Positions 41,581 through 48,918 of a DNA stretch of 64,000 nucleotides are shown here, piece after piece. A model generated the notes under the pieces. That model was given only the letters and a program-made list of their open reading frames with translations, was not told the origin of the DNA and searched no databases. The stretch is taken from positions 2,604,001-2,668,000 of the forward strand of contig NZ_CP106951.1 in assembly GCF_030419005.1 (NCBI RefSeq), written 5' to 3'. The stretch comes from Eleftheria terrae. GTDB taxonomy: Bacteria > Pseudomonadota > Gammaproteobacteria > Burkholderiales > Burkholderiaceae_C. How positions within the stretch are numbered: position 1 is the first letter of the stretch; the number at the start of each line of letters is the position of its first letter. The position numbers and the translations under genes are program-made.

Positions 41581-41681
41581 CCTCGCGCCATTGGCTGTCG
41601 GCTTCATCGCGGCTCTGCAGCGACGGGCGGCCGCTTCGGCCTGTGACGTCGGCTGCAGGTGCCGCCCGTCACACCAGCGAT

Positions 41682-41724
41682 AAAAAGACAAAAGGGTCAG
41701 CAAGCTGGAGGCTTGCTGACCCTT
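41682..41724 (-). terminator. Terminator of tRNA-Arg
   Basis: A perfect 14-bp stem (from AAGGGTCAGCAAGC, 5-base loop) ends in a T-rich stretch on the minus strand, 8 bases beyond the tRNA CCA end. Confidence 0.88.
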
Positions 41725-41731
41725 GTCGATT

Positions 41732-41808
41732 TGGCGCGGCTGGCAGGATTCGAACCCACGACCCTTTGGTTCGTAGCCAAATACTCTATCCAACTGAGCT
41801 ACAGCCGC
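41732..41808 (-). tRNA. tRNA-Arg (ACG)
   Basis: A 77-nt tRNA with encoded CCA. The acceptor arms are GCGGCTG and CAGCCGC, the D arm is normal, the anticodon loop is CTACGAA (anticodon ACG), and the T loop is TTCGAAT. It has its own promoter and terminator. The A34 is converted to inosine to read CGU, CGC and CGA. Confidence 0.98.
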
Positions 41809-41818
41809 GAAGCGCGAG

Positions 41819-41846
41819 AGTATAGCAGTGACTTCTCTCTTCGCAA
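41819..41846 (-). promoter_or_regulatory. Promoter of tRNA-Arg
   Basis: On the minus strand TTGCGA and TATACT are separated by 16 bases, ending 10 bases before the tRNA 5' end, so the leader would be only about four bases. Confidence 0.75.
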
Positions 41847-42592
41847 TGGGGAAAGCCGGTCCGCGACGAAAAATCCTGGAGTGCGGTCGGTAGGAGGCTG
41901 CAACGGCGGGCAAGGTGGCGGGTATCACGCACAGCCGCCGGCCGCGAAGCCAAGGGCTGGAGCGCGTCTTTGGAGGCGGCAGGCGCCTGGCCCTGTCCGG
42001 GCGCCTGCCTTGCTGCCGGCCCGGGCGGGCGCGCACCTTTACAGCGTGCCAGGCGCTCACACCGAAGCCGCGCCCGCCCAACCCGATGCAATGCTGGGGC
42101 CGCTGCAGCGGCCGGAGTGCTCGCCCTGACCCCGGCACCGGGGTCGGCCGGCCGCAAGACATGGCGCCGCTGGAGCGCCCCCTGTGCGGCATGCGAGGCA
42201 ACCCGCCGCCACCTAGTGCCGCTGGCAGCGGAGATTCGCGGCCGCTGCGCGGCCCCGGGCCTGCCCCCAGGATGGTGCCATTTACCTCTGGCCAAAATTG
42301 AAAAGTTTACTTACAAAACATGGGGCGGGCCTGACAGCAGTTTTTCACGCAGCTCAGAGCTCTTCAAAAATGCCGCCATCACACTGCCACGGTGCCATTA
42401 CAGAATGCAACACAGGCGCGGCATGGCGAATACATCTAAAAGGCGCTGGAGACGCGAGCGGAGCCACCGGCAGTCGCCGAATATCAGGCCGCCGGCCAGA
42501 CACGCCCGTTCGCAACCCTTGACAGATGATTCGCCGGAGCGCCTGGCATATAAGAAAAAAGGGACGGCAATTCTGAAAACAAGGGTCACGCC
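41847..42592. other. Long intergenic region without a convincing gene
   Basis: About 745 bases. The first two thirds are GC-rich with no ORF that has a ribosome site. The last 310 bases (from 42280) are clearly more AT-rich and precede the rhodanese fusion gene; they contain TTGACA (42519) and TATAAG (42549), but the 24-base spacing is too long for one promoter. The composition change suggests a regulatory or acquired segment. I could not define it further. Confidence 0.4.
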
Positions 42593-43738
42593 ATGAAGAA
42601 TATCAACGCGCTTTTCTTTTCTGCCCTGTTGCTCGCGCCCGCATTGTCGCGCGCTGACATTTCCGCTCTGGTGGCCGTCGAGCCCACTTCCCGCCAGGAC
42701 GCGTTTCTGCTGTCGCGCAGCGGCCTGGAGTCGAGCCTCGGTGGCGCCGTGAGCCAGGCGGTGAGCGTGAGCAAGAGCGAGGACCTTGCCGACGCGATGC
42801 GCGCCACCCGCAGTGCCGAATACGACGTGTTCATCGCACCCGCGCAGGTGGCGGCGTCGGCACTGCTGCGCGGCTACGAGTTGATCGGCGCCACCGACTC
42901 GGCAGAGCAGTTCGTGCTGGTGGGCCGCAAGCGCCTGGCCTCGCTGCAGGATGTGCGCGGTGCCAAGCTCTACCTGCCGCAGCAGGACTCCATCTACACC
43001 TACATGGCGCGCGGCATGCTGAACGCCAGTGGCCTGTCGTTGAAGGACACGCTGGTGCAGCACGAGCGCTATCCGCAGGCCGGCCTCACCGCCTTGATGA
43101 TCGGCACCTCCGACGCCACCGTCGTGCGGCGCAGCGACTGGGAGGCCTGGAACAAGGACAACCCCGGCGTCGGCAAGGTCCTGGCCAGTTCCGGCTCGGT
43201 GCCTGGCGGGTTTTCGGTGGTGGTCAAGAAGGTGCTGCCGGCCGATATTCGCAGCCGCCTTGCCAAATGGTTCACCACCTCCGCCGGCGTGGCCGGGTTG
43301 AAACCGGTGACGCTCAAGCCCGAGTCGGGCGAATACAAGGCGGTGGCCGAACTGGGCCTGTTCACGCCCACTCACCTGCCGGGCGCCAAGCTCGTCACCG
43401 CCGCTGACGTGCGGCAGCTGCTCGCGCAGGGCGCCGTGCTGGTCGACACTCGCACCGAGAAGGAATACAAGGCCAAGCGGGTGCCACAGGCCGTCTTCGT
43501 GCCCTATGTCGAGAAGAGCCTCAAGGACGTGGCCTTCGACGCCAGCCAGGACAGCTTCACCGGCCTCGACAAGCTCGACAAGAACAAGCCCACCATCTTC
43601 GCCTGCAACGGCGCCGAATGCTGGAAGTCGTACAAGGCCAGCAAGATGGCCACGCAGAAGGGCTTCCGCCAGGTGTACTGGTTCCGCGGCGGCCTGCCGG
43701 AGTGGGAAGTGGCCGGGCTGGAAGTGGCAAGCAACTGA
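42593..43738 (+). CDS. Exported binding-protein domain fused to rhodanese
   Basis: A 381-residue protein with a signal peptide (about 1-21, cleaved after SRA), a PhnD-type substrate-binding domain (about 25-255; note FIAPAQVAASALLRGYE and GTSDATVVRRSDWEAW), and a C-terminal rhodanese domain (about 265-381) with the active-site loop CNGAECWKS carrying the catalytic Cys. Rhodanese domains move sulfur or bind anions; here it would act in the periplasm. It is a single-gene unit between tRNA-Arg and the convergent sugar dehydrogenase. No transporter partners are nearby, so a sensing or redox role is possible. I am confident of the two domains, not of the function. Confidence 0.82.
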   Translation: MKNINALFFSALLLAPALSRADISALVAVEPTSRQDAFLLSRSGLESSLGGAVSQAVSVSKSEDLADAMRATRSAEYDVFIAPAQVAASALLRGYELIGATDSAEQFVLVGRKRLASLQDVRGAKLYLPQQDSIYTYMARGMLNASGLSLKDTLVQHERYPQAGLTALMIGTSDATVVRRSDWEAWNKDNPGVGKVLASSGSVPGGFSVVVKKVLPADIRSRLAKWFTTSAGVAGLKPVTLKPESGEYKAVAELGLFTPTHLPGAKLVTAADVRQLLAQGAVLVDTRTEKEYKAKRVPQAVFVPYVEKSLKDVAFDASQDSFTGLDKLDKNKPTIFACNGAECWKSYKASKMATQKGFRQVYWFRGGLPEWEVAGLEVASN

Positions 43739-43931
43739 CGTCCGCCCACCGGTCGCGGGCTGCCGTCGGCAGGCAGCCGGCGCGGCCCTGGAAATCGACG
43801 CCCGCGGTTCCAGGCCGTGGGCATCCCACCTGCAGTCACGCGCAAGCCGATCCCGCCCGCGGATCCTGCAGGGAGCGGCGCCAAGCGGCCTTCGGTACGC
43901 CGGCTGGGGACCGCCCCTTGATCCGCTCGGC

Positions 43932-45161
43932 TCAGTCCCGGGCGCGGCGGCGCCGCATCACACCCAGCAGCATCATGCCGCCCAGGCTGATCATCAGCCA
44001 CTGCCCGGGCTCCGGCACCGCCCCGGCAATGCGGTAGATCTCGCCATTGAGGCCCACTGCGTACAGCGCGCCGAAACCGTCCTCGCCGAACGATGCCAGC
44101 TGCGAGGCGCCAAACGGCGTGCCAAGCTCGGCCGTGCGGTCGATGAAATCGACAAAGCTGTTGCCCTGCCGCCTGAGCGAGAAAATCTTGCCCGAGACGA
44201 AATCGCCGAAGAAATAGGTGCCGTCCAGGCCGGGCTCCAGCCCGCCGCGGTACACATAGCCACCGATCACCGAGCGCCCCAGTTCGCCATGCTCGTAGTC
44301 GAACAGCGGATCGACGGCATCGGCTGGAGCCGGGTCCGGCACGTCGGGGTTGTCGACCGAACCTTCACGCGGCCGCCACCCGTAGTTGCGGCCACCGGGG
44401 GTGCCGGCCGCCTCGAAGTCGATCTCCTCGCGGGTGCCCTGCCCCACATCGGCGATCCAGAAGTCGCCCGTCTGCCGGTCGAAGCTGGCGCGGAAGGGGT
44501 TGCGCAGGCCATAGGACCAGATCTCGTCGTTGCCCGGCGTCGCGCCGGCATACGGGTTGTCGGACGGCGCGGTGTAGCCGCCCTCGGCACCCGGGGTAAT
44601 GCGCAGGATCTTGCCGAGGTTGCTGTCGAGGTTCTGTGCCCGGTTGCCCGGATCGTTGGCACCGCCGCCATCGCCGGTGGCCACATACAGCTGGCCCGGG
44701 TCGGTGGACCGGAAGCCGATCCAGCCCGCCTTGTGGTTGCCGAAGTCCGGCTGCTCCACGGTGATCACCGTGCGTGCCGAGGCGGCGTCGGCGGTCGACG
44801 AACCGGCGCTCGGCGCCCGATAGGACGCCACCACGGTGTTCTTCGTGGTCTTGTCGATGTAGTTCACATAGAACTTGCCGTTGCTGGCAAAGCCGGGATC
44901 GAAGGCCAGGCCGAGCAGCCCGCGCTCGCCGGTGGTGTCGACCTGCGCGCTCAGGTCGAGGTAGGTGGAGACGCTGCCGTTGTTCATCAACTTGATGCGT
45001 CCCGTCCGCTCCACCACGAACAGCCGGCTGTCGCCGCTCGGCGCGGTCACGAACACCGGCTGATCGAAGCCCGAGCCGACCAGTTCGGCATCGAGCGCCA
45101 GGGCCGGGCCACAGGCAGCGAGGGCGCACAGCGCCACGCCTCGGAACAAGAGTCTCTTCAT
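43932..45161 (-). CDS. PQQ-dependent sugar dehydrogenase-like protein with PEP-CTERM
   Basis: A 409-residue exported protein: signal peptide (about 1-22), a six-bladed soluble glucose dehydrogenase (GSDH) domain (about 25-375; FVVERTGRIKL, GERGLLGLAFDPGF, YGLRNPFRASFD, YGWRPREG), and a C-terminal exosortase signal VPEPGQWLMISLGGMMLLG with RRRR. Members use PQQ and Ca2+ to oxidise aldose sugars, though substrate scope varies. AGGGGTG precedes the ATG. It is the second PEP-CTERM protein of the window and would be sorted to the cell surface. The PQQ-binding residues were not checked one by one. Confidence 0.9.
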   Translation of the reverse strand: MKRLLFRGVALCALAACGPALALDAELVGSGFDQPVFVTAPSGDSRLFVVERTGRIKLMNNGSVSTYLDLSAQVDTTGERGLLGLAFDPGFASNGKFYVNYIDKTTKNTVVASYRAPSAGSSTADAASARTVITVEQPDFGNHKAGWIGFRSTDPGQLYVATGDGGGANDPGNRAQNLDSNLGKILRITPGAEGGYTAPSDNPYAGATPGNDEIWSYGLRNPFRASFDRQTGDFWIADVGQGTREEIDFEAAGTPGGRNYGWRPREGSVDNPDVPDPAPADAVDPLFDYEHGELGRSVIGGYVYRGGLEPGLDGTYFFGDFVSGKIFSLRRQGNSFVDFIDRTAELGTPFGASQLASFGEDGFGALYAVGLNGEIYRIAGAVPEPGQWLMISLGGMMLLGVMRRRRARD

Positions 45162-45383
45162 TCGTCACCCCTGAGTGAGAGTTCGCGAAAAGTACTGCAG
45201 CGAGACGCGGCCTCCGTGCCCGCAAGGGCCGCCGCGAAGTGGCGCGATCATTGCGCTGGCGTCCCGTGAGCGTCAAGGTCGTGCGCAGCAATCCCCGGCC
45301 GGCGGAGCGGATAAGGTGCGGCCCAGCCCGCCCGCGGGCCTTGGGCCTTGGGGTCGTGCACGGGCGCTGCAGCGGCGCGGCCC

Positions 45384-46229
45384 TCAGCGCGGTGCCAGCT
45401 CCATCACTGCATCGAACAGGAGTGCATCCAGCGGCTCCATAGGCGGCCGGCCCACGGCGGGCTGCGCCTCGGCGAGCCGGGCAAGCAAGTGCTCCAGGTA
45501 GGCATTGAGGCGCGGCCGGGCCGGCAGCCAGGCCTGCTCACCACTGGCCCGCTTCAGCACGAGCAGCTGGCGGATCTCATCGCGCACCTCCGGCTCGTGC
45601 ACCAGGGCGTCCACCAGGGCCTCGAAGGCCATCGGGGGTGCGGCCTCGCGCTCCAGCACCCAGCATGCGGCCAGCAGCGGCCGCAACACGTACAGGTACT
45701 TCTTCGCGCGCACCTGGTCGCCGCACAGATATGTGCGCAGATTGCCGCGTCCCATCGAGTAGTAGTGATGGAAGGAACGCACGGGCTGGTAGACCGCCGC
45801 GGCCACCTGCCTCAGGCGGCTGACAAAGGCTTCATCTTGGCGGTAGACCACCGGTGAACTGAGCCATTCCACCAGCGTTGCATTGCCGTTGGCCAGCAGT
45901 TGCAGGGCCTTGCGCAAGTCCCAGCCGTTCACGTCGAAGACCGGCCCGGGCGTTTCCTCGATGACGTCGCGCACCGGCGTGATCCGCAGGTAGTCGCTGA
46001 GGCGGCGCACATAGATGAAGCGCACGTCGTAGTCCGAGTCCGGCGAGGCGAAGCCCCAGCCGCGGCTGCCCGATTCACAGGCGTAGAGGATGCGCACCCC
46101 TGCCTCGTGTTCGAGCGCGGCCAGCTTGCCGAGCACTGCGGCGCGCACGGACACGTCGATGGGGTGGGCCGCGTCGAGAGCGGGGGAAGCGGGGGAAGCG
46201 GGGGAAGCGGAAGGATCGGTCTGGGTCAT
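45384..46229 (-). CDS. RlaP-like nucleotidyltransferase
   Basis: A 281-residue protein of the RlaP/YcgL-type pol-beta nucleotidyltransferase family (pfam10127). The catalytic motif is at about residues 53-72: ESGSRGWGFASPDSDYDVRF, with two Asp as metal ligands. Bacterial members are linked to RNA repair, often near rtcB, but no such gene is here. GGAGA lies 4 bases before the ATG. Near the N terminus a 9-bp tandem repeat gives three in-frame Ser-Pro-Ala units. It stands alone upstream of an unusual tRNA block. Confidence 0.82.
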   Translation of the reverse strand: MTQTDPSASPASPASPALDAAHPIDVSVRAAVLGKLAALEHEAGVRILYACESGSRGWGFASPDSDYDVRFIYVRRLSDYLRITPVRDVIEETPGPVFDVNGWDLRKALQLLANGNATLVEWLSSPVVYRQDEAFVSRLRQVAAAVYQPVRSFHHYYSMGRGNLRTYLCGDQVRAKKYLYVLRPLLAACWVLEREAAPPMAFEALVDALVHEPEVRDEIRQLLVLKRASGEQAWLPARPRLNAYLEHLLARLAEAQPAVGRPPMEPLDALLFDAVMELAPR

Positions 46230-46279
46230 GGCGGTCTCCGTCGGGCGGCAGGCAGGCACGCACCCGTGACAGCCATGAA

Positions 46280-46366
46280 ATCCACAGCGCTTGTGGATGG
46301 GCTTGTGGACAAGCTGTAGGCCGATGTTGCGGAGCCGCTGCTGGAGCGGCTCGTCATCACTCTGCC
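46280..46366. repeat. Intergenic repeat copy A (inverted partner at 63780-63868)
   Basis: This segment has several TGTGGA and TCCACA boxes and an exact 21-base stretch (46304-46324) that recurs in reverse orientation at 63819-63839. Weaker similarity extends to both sides, including CTCNTCA and CTGCC blocks. The role is unknown. The boxes look like degenerate DnaA boxes, but no origin genes are near. Confidence 0.55.
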
Positions 46367-46432
46367 ATTTTCTTGTGCATTCGGCCTTCTGGCGTCAGAA
46401 ATTCGGTGCTTCCCGGCTTTTTCCCGAGTTTT

Positions 46433-46588
46433 TCAATGCATGGACGACAACTCCCGCCGCAGCGCCCGCTTGCAGGACTGTCGTTCATGCGTCTCGGTCT
46501 TGCGGTGGCTGCCGGCCTTGCGTTGCCGGCTCGGCGCCACCAAGGGGTTGCGCGGCGGGCGGGGACTGTTTTGCTTGGGCTTTCTCAT
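46433..46588 (-). CDS. Small basic hypothetical protein in tRNA block
   Basis: A 51-residue, very basic ORF (Arg, Lys, Pro, Ser rich, starting MRKPKQNSPRPPR) with a good ribosome site, GGAG 5 bases before the ATG. No family recognised. It lies 48 bases downstream of the tRNA-Trp gene on the same strand, so it would be in the same transcript. Coding status is uncertain; support comes only from the ribosome site and the context of similar small ORFs between the tRNAs. Confidence 0.35.
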   Translation of the reverse strand: MRKPKQNSPRPPRNPLVAPSRQRKAGSHRKTETHERQSCKRALRRELSSMH

Positions 46589-46635
46589 CGCTGCTCCTGC
46601 ACGGTTGCCGGCATGGCAAGCCGGTGGGGGAAAAC

Positions 46636-46711
46636 TGGCGGGCACGCACGGACTCGAACCGCGAACCGCTGGATTTGGAATCCAGTGCTCTGCCTATTGA
46701 GCTACGCACCC
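46636..46711 (-). tRNA. tRNA-Trp (CCA)
   Basis: A 76-nt cloverleaf with encoded CCA. The acceptor arms GGGTGCG and CGTGCCC pair with two wobbles. The anticodon arm CTGGA-TTCCAAA-TCCAG gives anticodon CCA, and the T loop is TTCGAGT. It begins GGG rather than the usual AGG of bacterial tRNA-Trp, and the wobble pairs and context suggest an extra, possibly acquired, copy. It lies 44 bases downstream of the odd tRNA at 46756-46859. Confidence 0.88.
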
Positions 46712-46755
46712 CGGACGTTCGCGCCGTCGGGCGCGAACAGGACTCATCGTCGAAA

Positions 46756-46859
46756 TGGCGCGGATGGCACGAATCGAACGCGCAACCGCCTGCCCCAAGG
46801 CCGTGGTGCGCATCGGCCCACCGCCGTCGGCAGGTGCTCTGCCACAGAGCTACACCCGC
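46756..46859 (-). tRNA. tRNA-like gene with 29-nt insertion in the anticodon loop
   Basis: A 104-nt molecule with a normal acceptor (GCGGGTG and CATCCGC), D arm, variable loop (CGGTT), T arm with TTCGATT and encoded CCA. The anticodon stem CCTGC/GCAGG is perfect, but it encloses 36 nt instead of 7. The extra sequence folds into a further hairpin (GGTG/CACC, extended by GGC/GCC), so no standard anticodon loop exists. The insertion is far too short for a group I intron, the usual bacterial tRNA intron. It may be a tRNA pseudogene, a tRNA-shaped RNA, or need unusual splicing. No amino acid identity is assigned. Confidence 0.7.
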
Positions 46860-47124
46860 ATCTGATCTGTTGTTCGGTCTCTTGCTGTGTCTGCTGGCGC
46901 AGGCGGCGAGCCGGAGCGTTCCGGCCCGCCGCCGCGTTGCATCATCGGTATGGATCCGACCAGTCGCGCGACCATCTTGCGCGACCGTTTTCCTTGGATG
47001 GCGGCAGGCATCGAGTTGGCGCCGTCTATCGTGACGACTGCGCTCGACCGCGGTGCGATCCTTCTCCACTTCACTGTCACCACCGTGGAGCCGGGTGGCT
47101 ACGCTTGCAACGCGCTTGTTCTTT

Positions 47125-47277
47125 CTAGAGGCCCGCTTCACGCAGGCGCTGCAGCAGGTCCTTGGGCCCTGCCGGACCGGGCGCGGCGGCGCGCGCGGCG
47201 CGAGCCGGCACCCACCAGGCTCGCCGGGGACGGCGCTTGAGTGCCGCCACGCAACGGGCAAACGTGAACTTCATCAT
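47125..47277 (-). CDS. Small basic hypothetical protein in tRNA block
   Basis: A 50-residue basic ORF (MMKFTFARCVAALKRRPRR onward, ending LLQRLREAGL) with GGAG placed 6 bases before the first of two ATGs, 52 bases downstream of the tRNA-Arg. The C-terminal 12 residues look like an amphipathic helix. No family recognised. It shares its basic character, and its place right after a tRNA, with the ORF at 46433-46588, but I see no sequence identity between them. Confidence 0.45.
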   Translation of the reverse strand: MMKFTFARCVAALKRRPRRAWWVPARAARAAAPGPAGPKDLLQRLREAGL

Positions 47278-47329
47278 GGCGACTCTCCTTTTCTGGTGGC
47301 CGGCTGTTCTGCCGTCCGGATCGATCGGT

Positions 47330-47406
47330 TGGCGCCTCCTGCACGATTCGAACGTGCGACCCCCGGCTTCGTAGACCGGTGCTCTGTTCCACTGAGCTAA
47401 AGAGGC
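47330..47406 (-). tRNA. tRNA-Arg (ACG), second copy type
   Basis: A 77-nt cloverleaf with encoded CCA. The acceptor arms are GCCTCTT and AGGAGGC (one wobble), the anticodon arm is CCGGT-CTACGAA-GCCGG (anticodon ACG), and the T loop is TTCGAAT. Its sequence differs greatly from the tRNA-Arg(ACG) at 41732-41808, so it is not a recent duplicate. It is first in the minus-strand tRNA block. Confidence 0.92.
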
Positions 47407-47457
47407 GGTGTCTCATGGCAGCCCTGCCACCCTGGCTTGCAGGGCCGTGCTGCACCT

Positions 47458-47608
47458 TCTCATTGCGGTTGTGCTCCAGCGCGAGTGCGGTGTCCCGCCC
47501 AGCGCTCTCGCTGCACGATGCCGGAGGGCTCTCCGGCAGCGCACATCCCGGCCGCCCCTCGCTGATGGGCTTGGCTGGCCGTGGTGCCCGAACACACCCG
47601 CAATGAGA
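47458..47608. repeat. Imperfect inverted repeat, 19-nt arms
   Basis: The arms 47458-47476 and 47590-47608 match in reverse complement at 17 of 19 positions and enclose 113 bases, just upstream of the tRNA-Arg. A transcript on either strand could fold into a long hairpin. It lacks the core sites of an integron attC. No function is assigned. Confidence 0.45.
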
Positions 47609-47702
47609 CGTCGTGGTGACGCTGTCGACTGCTGCTGCTTGCTTCTTTCTTTCCCTCCTTCATTCTTCGGTGGCTGGCCTGCTGCTCCGTTCGCAGCTGA
47701 CA

Positions 47703-47738
47703 AAACAAAAAGCCCGGGTTCCTTGCAGAAACCCGGGC
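47703..47738 (-). terminator. Rho-independent terminator of small minus-strand gene
   Basis: A perfect 9-bp stem (GCCCGGGTT, 9-base loop, AACCCGGGC) is followed on the minus strand by a T5 run and more T-rich sequence, 27 bases after the stop of the 55-residue ORF. Confidence 0.88.
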
Positions 47739-47765
47739 CTCGACTGATCGAGCTTGGAGGGAGCG

Positions 47766-47933
47766 CTAGGCGGCGCAGTCCTCTCCCGGTGGCAGGCAAT
47801 GAACAGGGTTTCGCGACCACTCGCCTTGCAGGCTGGACACCGGCATGCGAATCTCCGTGACCGTTGCCAGCGCCAAAGCACGGCCCGCTGCCAAAGACAG
47901 CAGGTGAATGGTGGTGGGACGCTTGGCTTTCAC
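47766..47933 (-). CDS. Small hypothetical protein with own promoter and terminator
   Basis: A 55-residue ORF starting GTG (KAKRPTTIHLLSLAAGRAL onward, ending PPGEDCAA) with no recognised domain. A near-consensus promoter lies upstream at 48066-48094 and a strong terminator downstream, so the region is surely transcribed on this strand. The start is uncertain: the GTG lacks a good ribosome site, while an internal ATG at codon 30 has GGAG 6 bases before it. The leader of about 125 bases contains two tiny ORFs of 27 and 24 codons. The product could also be a regulatory RNA. Confidence 0.45.
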   Translation of the reverse strand: MKAKRPTTIHLLSLAAGRALALATVTEIRMPVSSLQGEWSRNPVHCLPPGEDCAA

Positions 47934-48065
47934 GGTGTGGTCTCGGATGAAGGTCAGCGGTACGCGGTTCAGTTCAGTGGCTGTTGCAGCAGGCCCGGCA
48001 CAAGGCCAGGGACCGGCTTCTGCGATTTCGGCATCGGTGCCATCTCATTGGCACCATGGGGATGG

Positions 48066-48094
48066 ACTGTAAAGAGTCTTAACCCTCGCGTCAA
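48066..48094 (-). promoter_or_regulatory. Strong sigma-70 promoter
   Basis: On the minus strand TTGACG and TACAGT are separated by exactly 17 bases, with a start expected near 48059. It faces away from the XRE regulator gene at 48141, whose own promoter must overlap it, so the regulator could control both. Confidence 0.7.
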
Positions 48095-48140
48095 GCAGGT
48101 GCGACAATATTTCTTTCGACCTCGTGTATCGAACACAACA

Positions 48141-48503
48141 GTGTCCAACCCCACCGTCATCCGAAGACAGAACGTCCTGAACCTTTTCCAGCAGTTCGCG
48201 GAGGAGCAGATGCGTGCCGGCGTGCCGCCCAAGGGCCTGGAGCAGGCCTTCGCGCAGAAGCTGCAGATCAGCCCGAGCATGTGGAGCCAGATCAAGAGCA
48301 GCCGCCCCATCGGAGACAAACTGGCGCGCCAGATCGAATCGGCCTGCGCACAACCCGTGGCTTGGCTCGACGAAGAACGCCAGCCGCAAGGCCTGAGCAG
48401 TGCCGAGCAGCAGTTCATCGCCATGGCCCTCAAAGCCTGGCGCGCCACCAATGCCGAGGGCCGCAAGCGCCTCAAGCTGCTGATGAAGGAGTTCATCGGC
48501 TAG
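48141..48503 (+). CDS. XRE-like helix-turn-helix regulator
   Basis: A 120-residue DNA-binding protein. The region about 30-70 (AFAQKLQISPSMWSQIKSSRPIGDKLARQIE) is an XRE/Cro-type HTH and the C terminus is a short helical tail (WRATNAEGRKRLKLLMKEFIG). I chose the GTG at 48141, since the frame upstream is poor. There is no ribosome site, so it may be translated from a very short leader. Its promoter region overlaps a strong divergent minus-strand promoter, which suggests self-regulation and control of the small gene at 47766-47933. Confidence 0.75.
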   Translation: MSNPTVIRRQNVLNLFQQFAEEQMRAGVPPKGLEQAFAQKLQISPSMWSQIKSSRPIGDKLARQIESACAQPVAWLDEERQPQGLSSAEQQFIAMALKAWRATNAEGRKRLKLLMKEFIG

Positions 48504-48918
48504 GACCCCCGCCTGCCCGGGAAGGATCGCTGCCGCCGGCGATCGGGGCTCGACGACGCGTGGCTGCCGGCGGGGAAGCGGCTCACGCGACGCTCGATCC
48601 GCGCCACCCGTGCCAGCGCTGGCGGTTCGCAAGGCCGAGGACGCCAGGCCGCCTGGCCGCCCGCTTGCGTCGATGCAGTCCGGCGAAGTGGTGATGCCGG
48701 GTAACACCCGGCGCGCCACCGCCTCAAGCCCTGCGCCGGCTCCCACGGGGCTGCACCGTCGGCGCCTGCTGCCGCTTGGCAAGGAGCTCACAAGCCGCGA
48801 CTTCCTCTGCAACATGAACGCCTTGTCACCAAGCTGACACTGCCGTCGGGTGATGCTTCGCGATTCCCGGCCGGGCCGCAGGCCTCGCCGCTCCCCACGC
48901 CCTCAGAGGATTGCTTCC
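48504..48918. other. Intergenic region, no gene seen
   Basis: A 415-base GC-rich gap between the XRE gene and the extracellular nuclease. An open frame at 48610-48837 has no ribosome site and unusual composition. I see no terminator with a T run, RNA gene or repeat. Confidence 0.4.

Noticed and set aside
42519..42554. Promoter TTGACA with TATAAG before the rhodanese fusion
   Set aside because: The 24-base spacing is too long for a sigma-70 promoter; the real promoter is unresolved.
46280..46330. Replication origin based on TGTGGA boxes
   Set aside because: The boxes deviate from the DnaA consensus and there is no dnaA, rep or AT-rich unwinding region.
46756..46859. Group I intron in the odd tRNA
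   Set aside because: The insertion is only 29 nt and has no group I core.
46850..47240. Open frames on both strands between the odd tRNA and tRNA-Arg
   Set aside because: No ribosome sites and no family resemblance; only the 50-codon ORF at 47125-47277 has support.
47458..47608. Integron attC site
   Set aside because: The inverted repeat lacks the RYYYAAC and GTTRRRY core sites, and no integrase or cassette is near.
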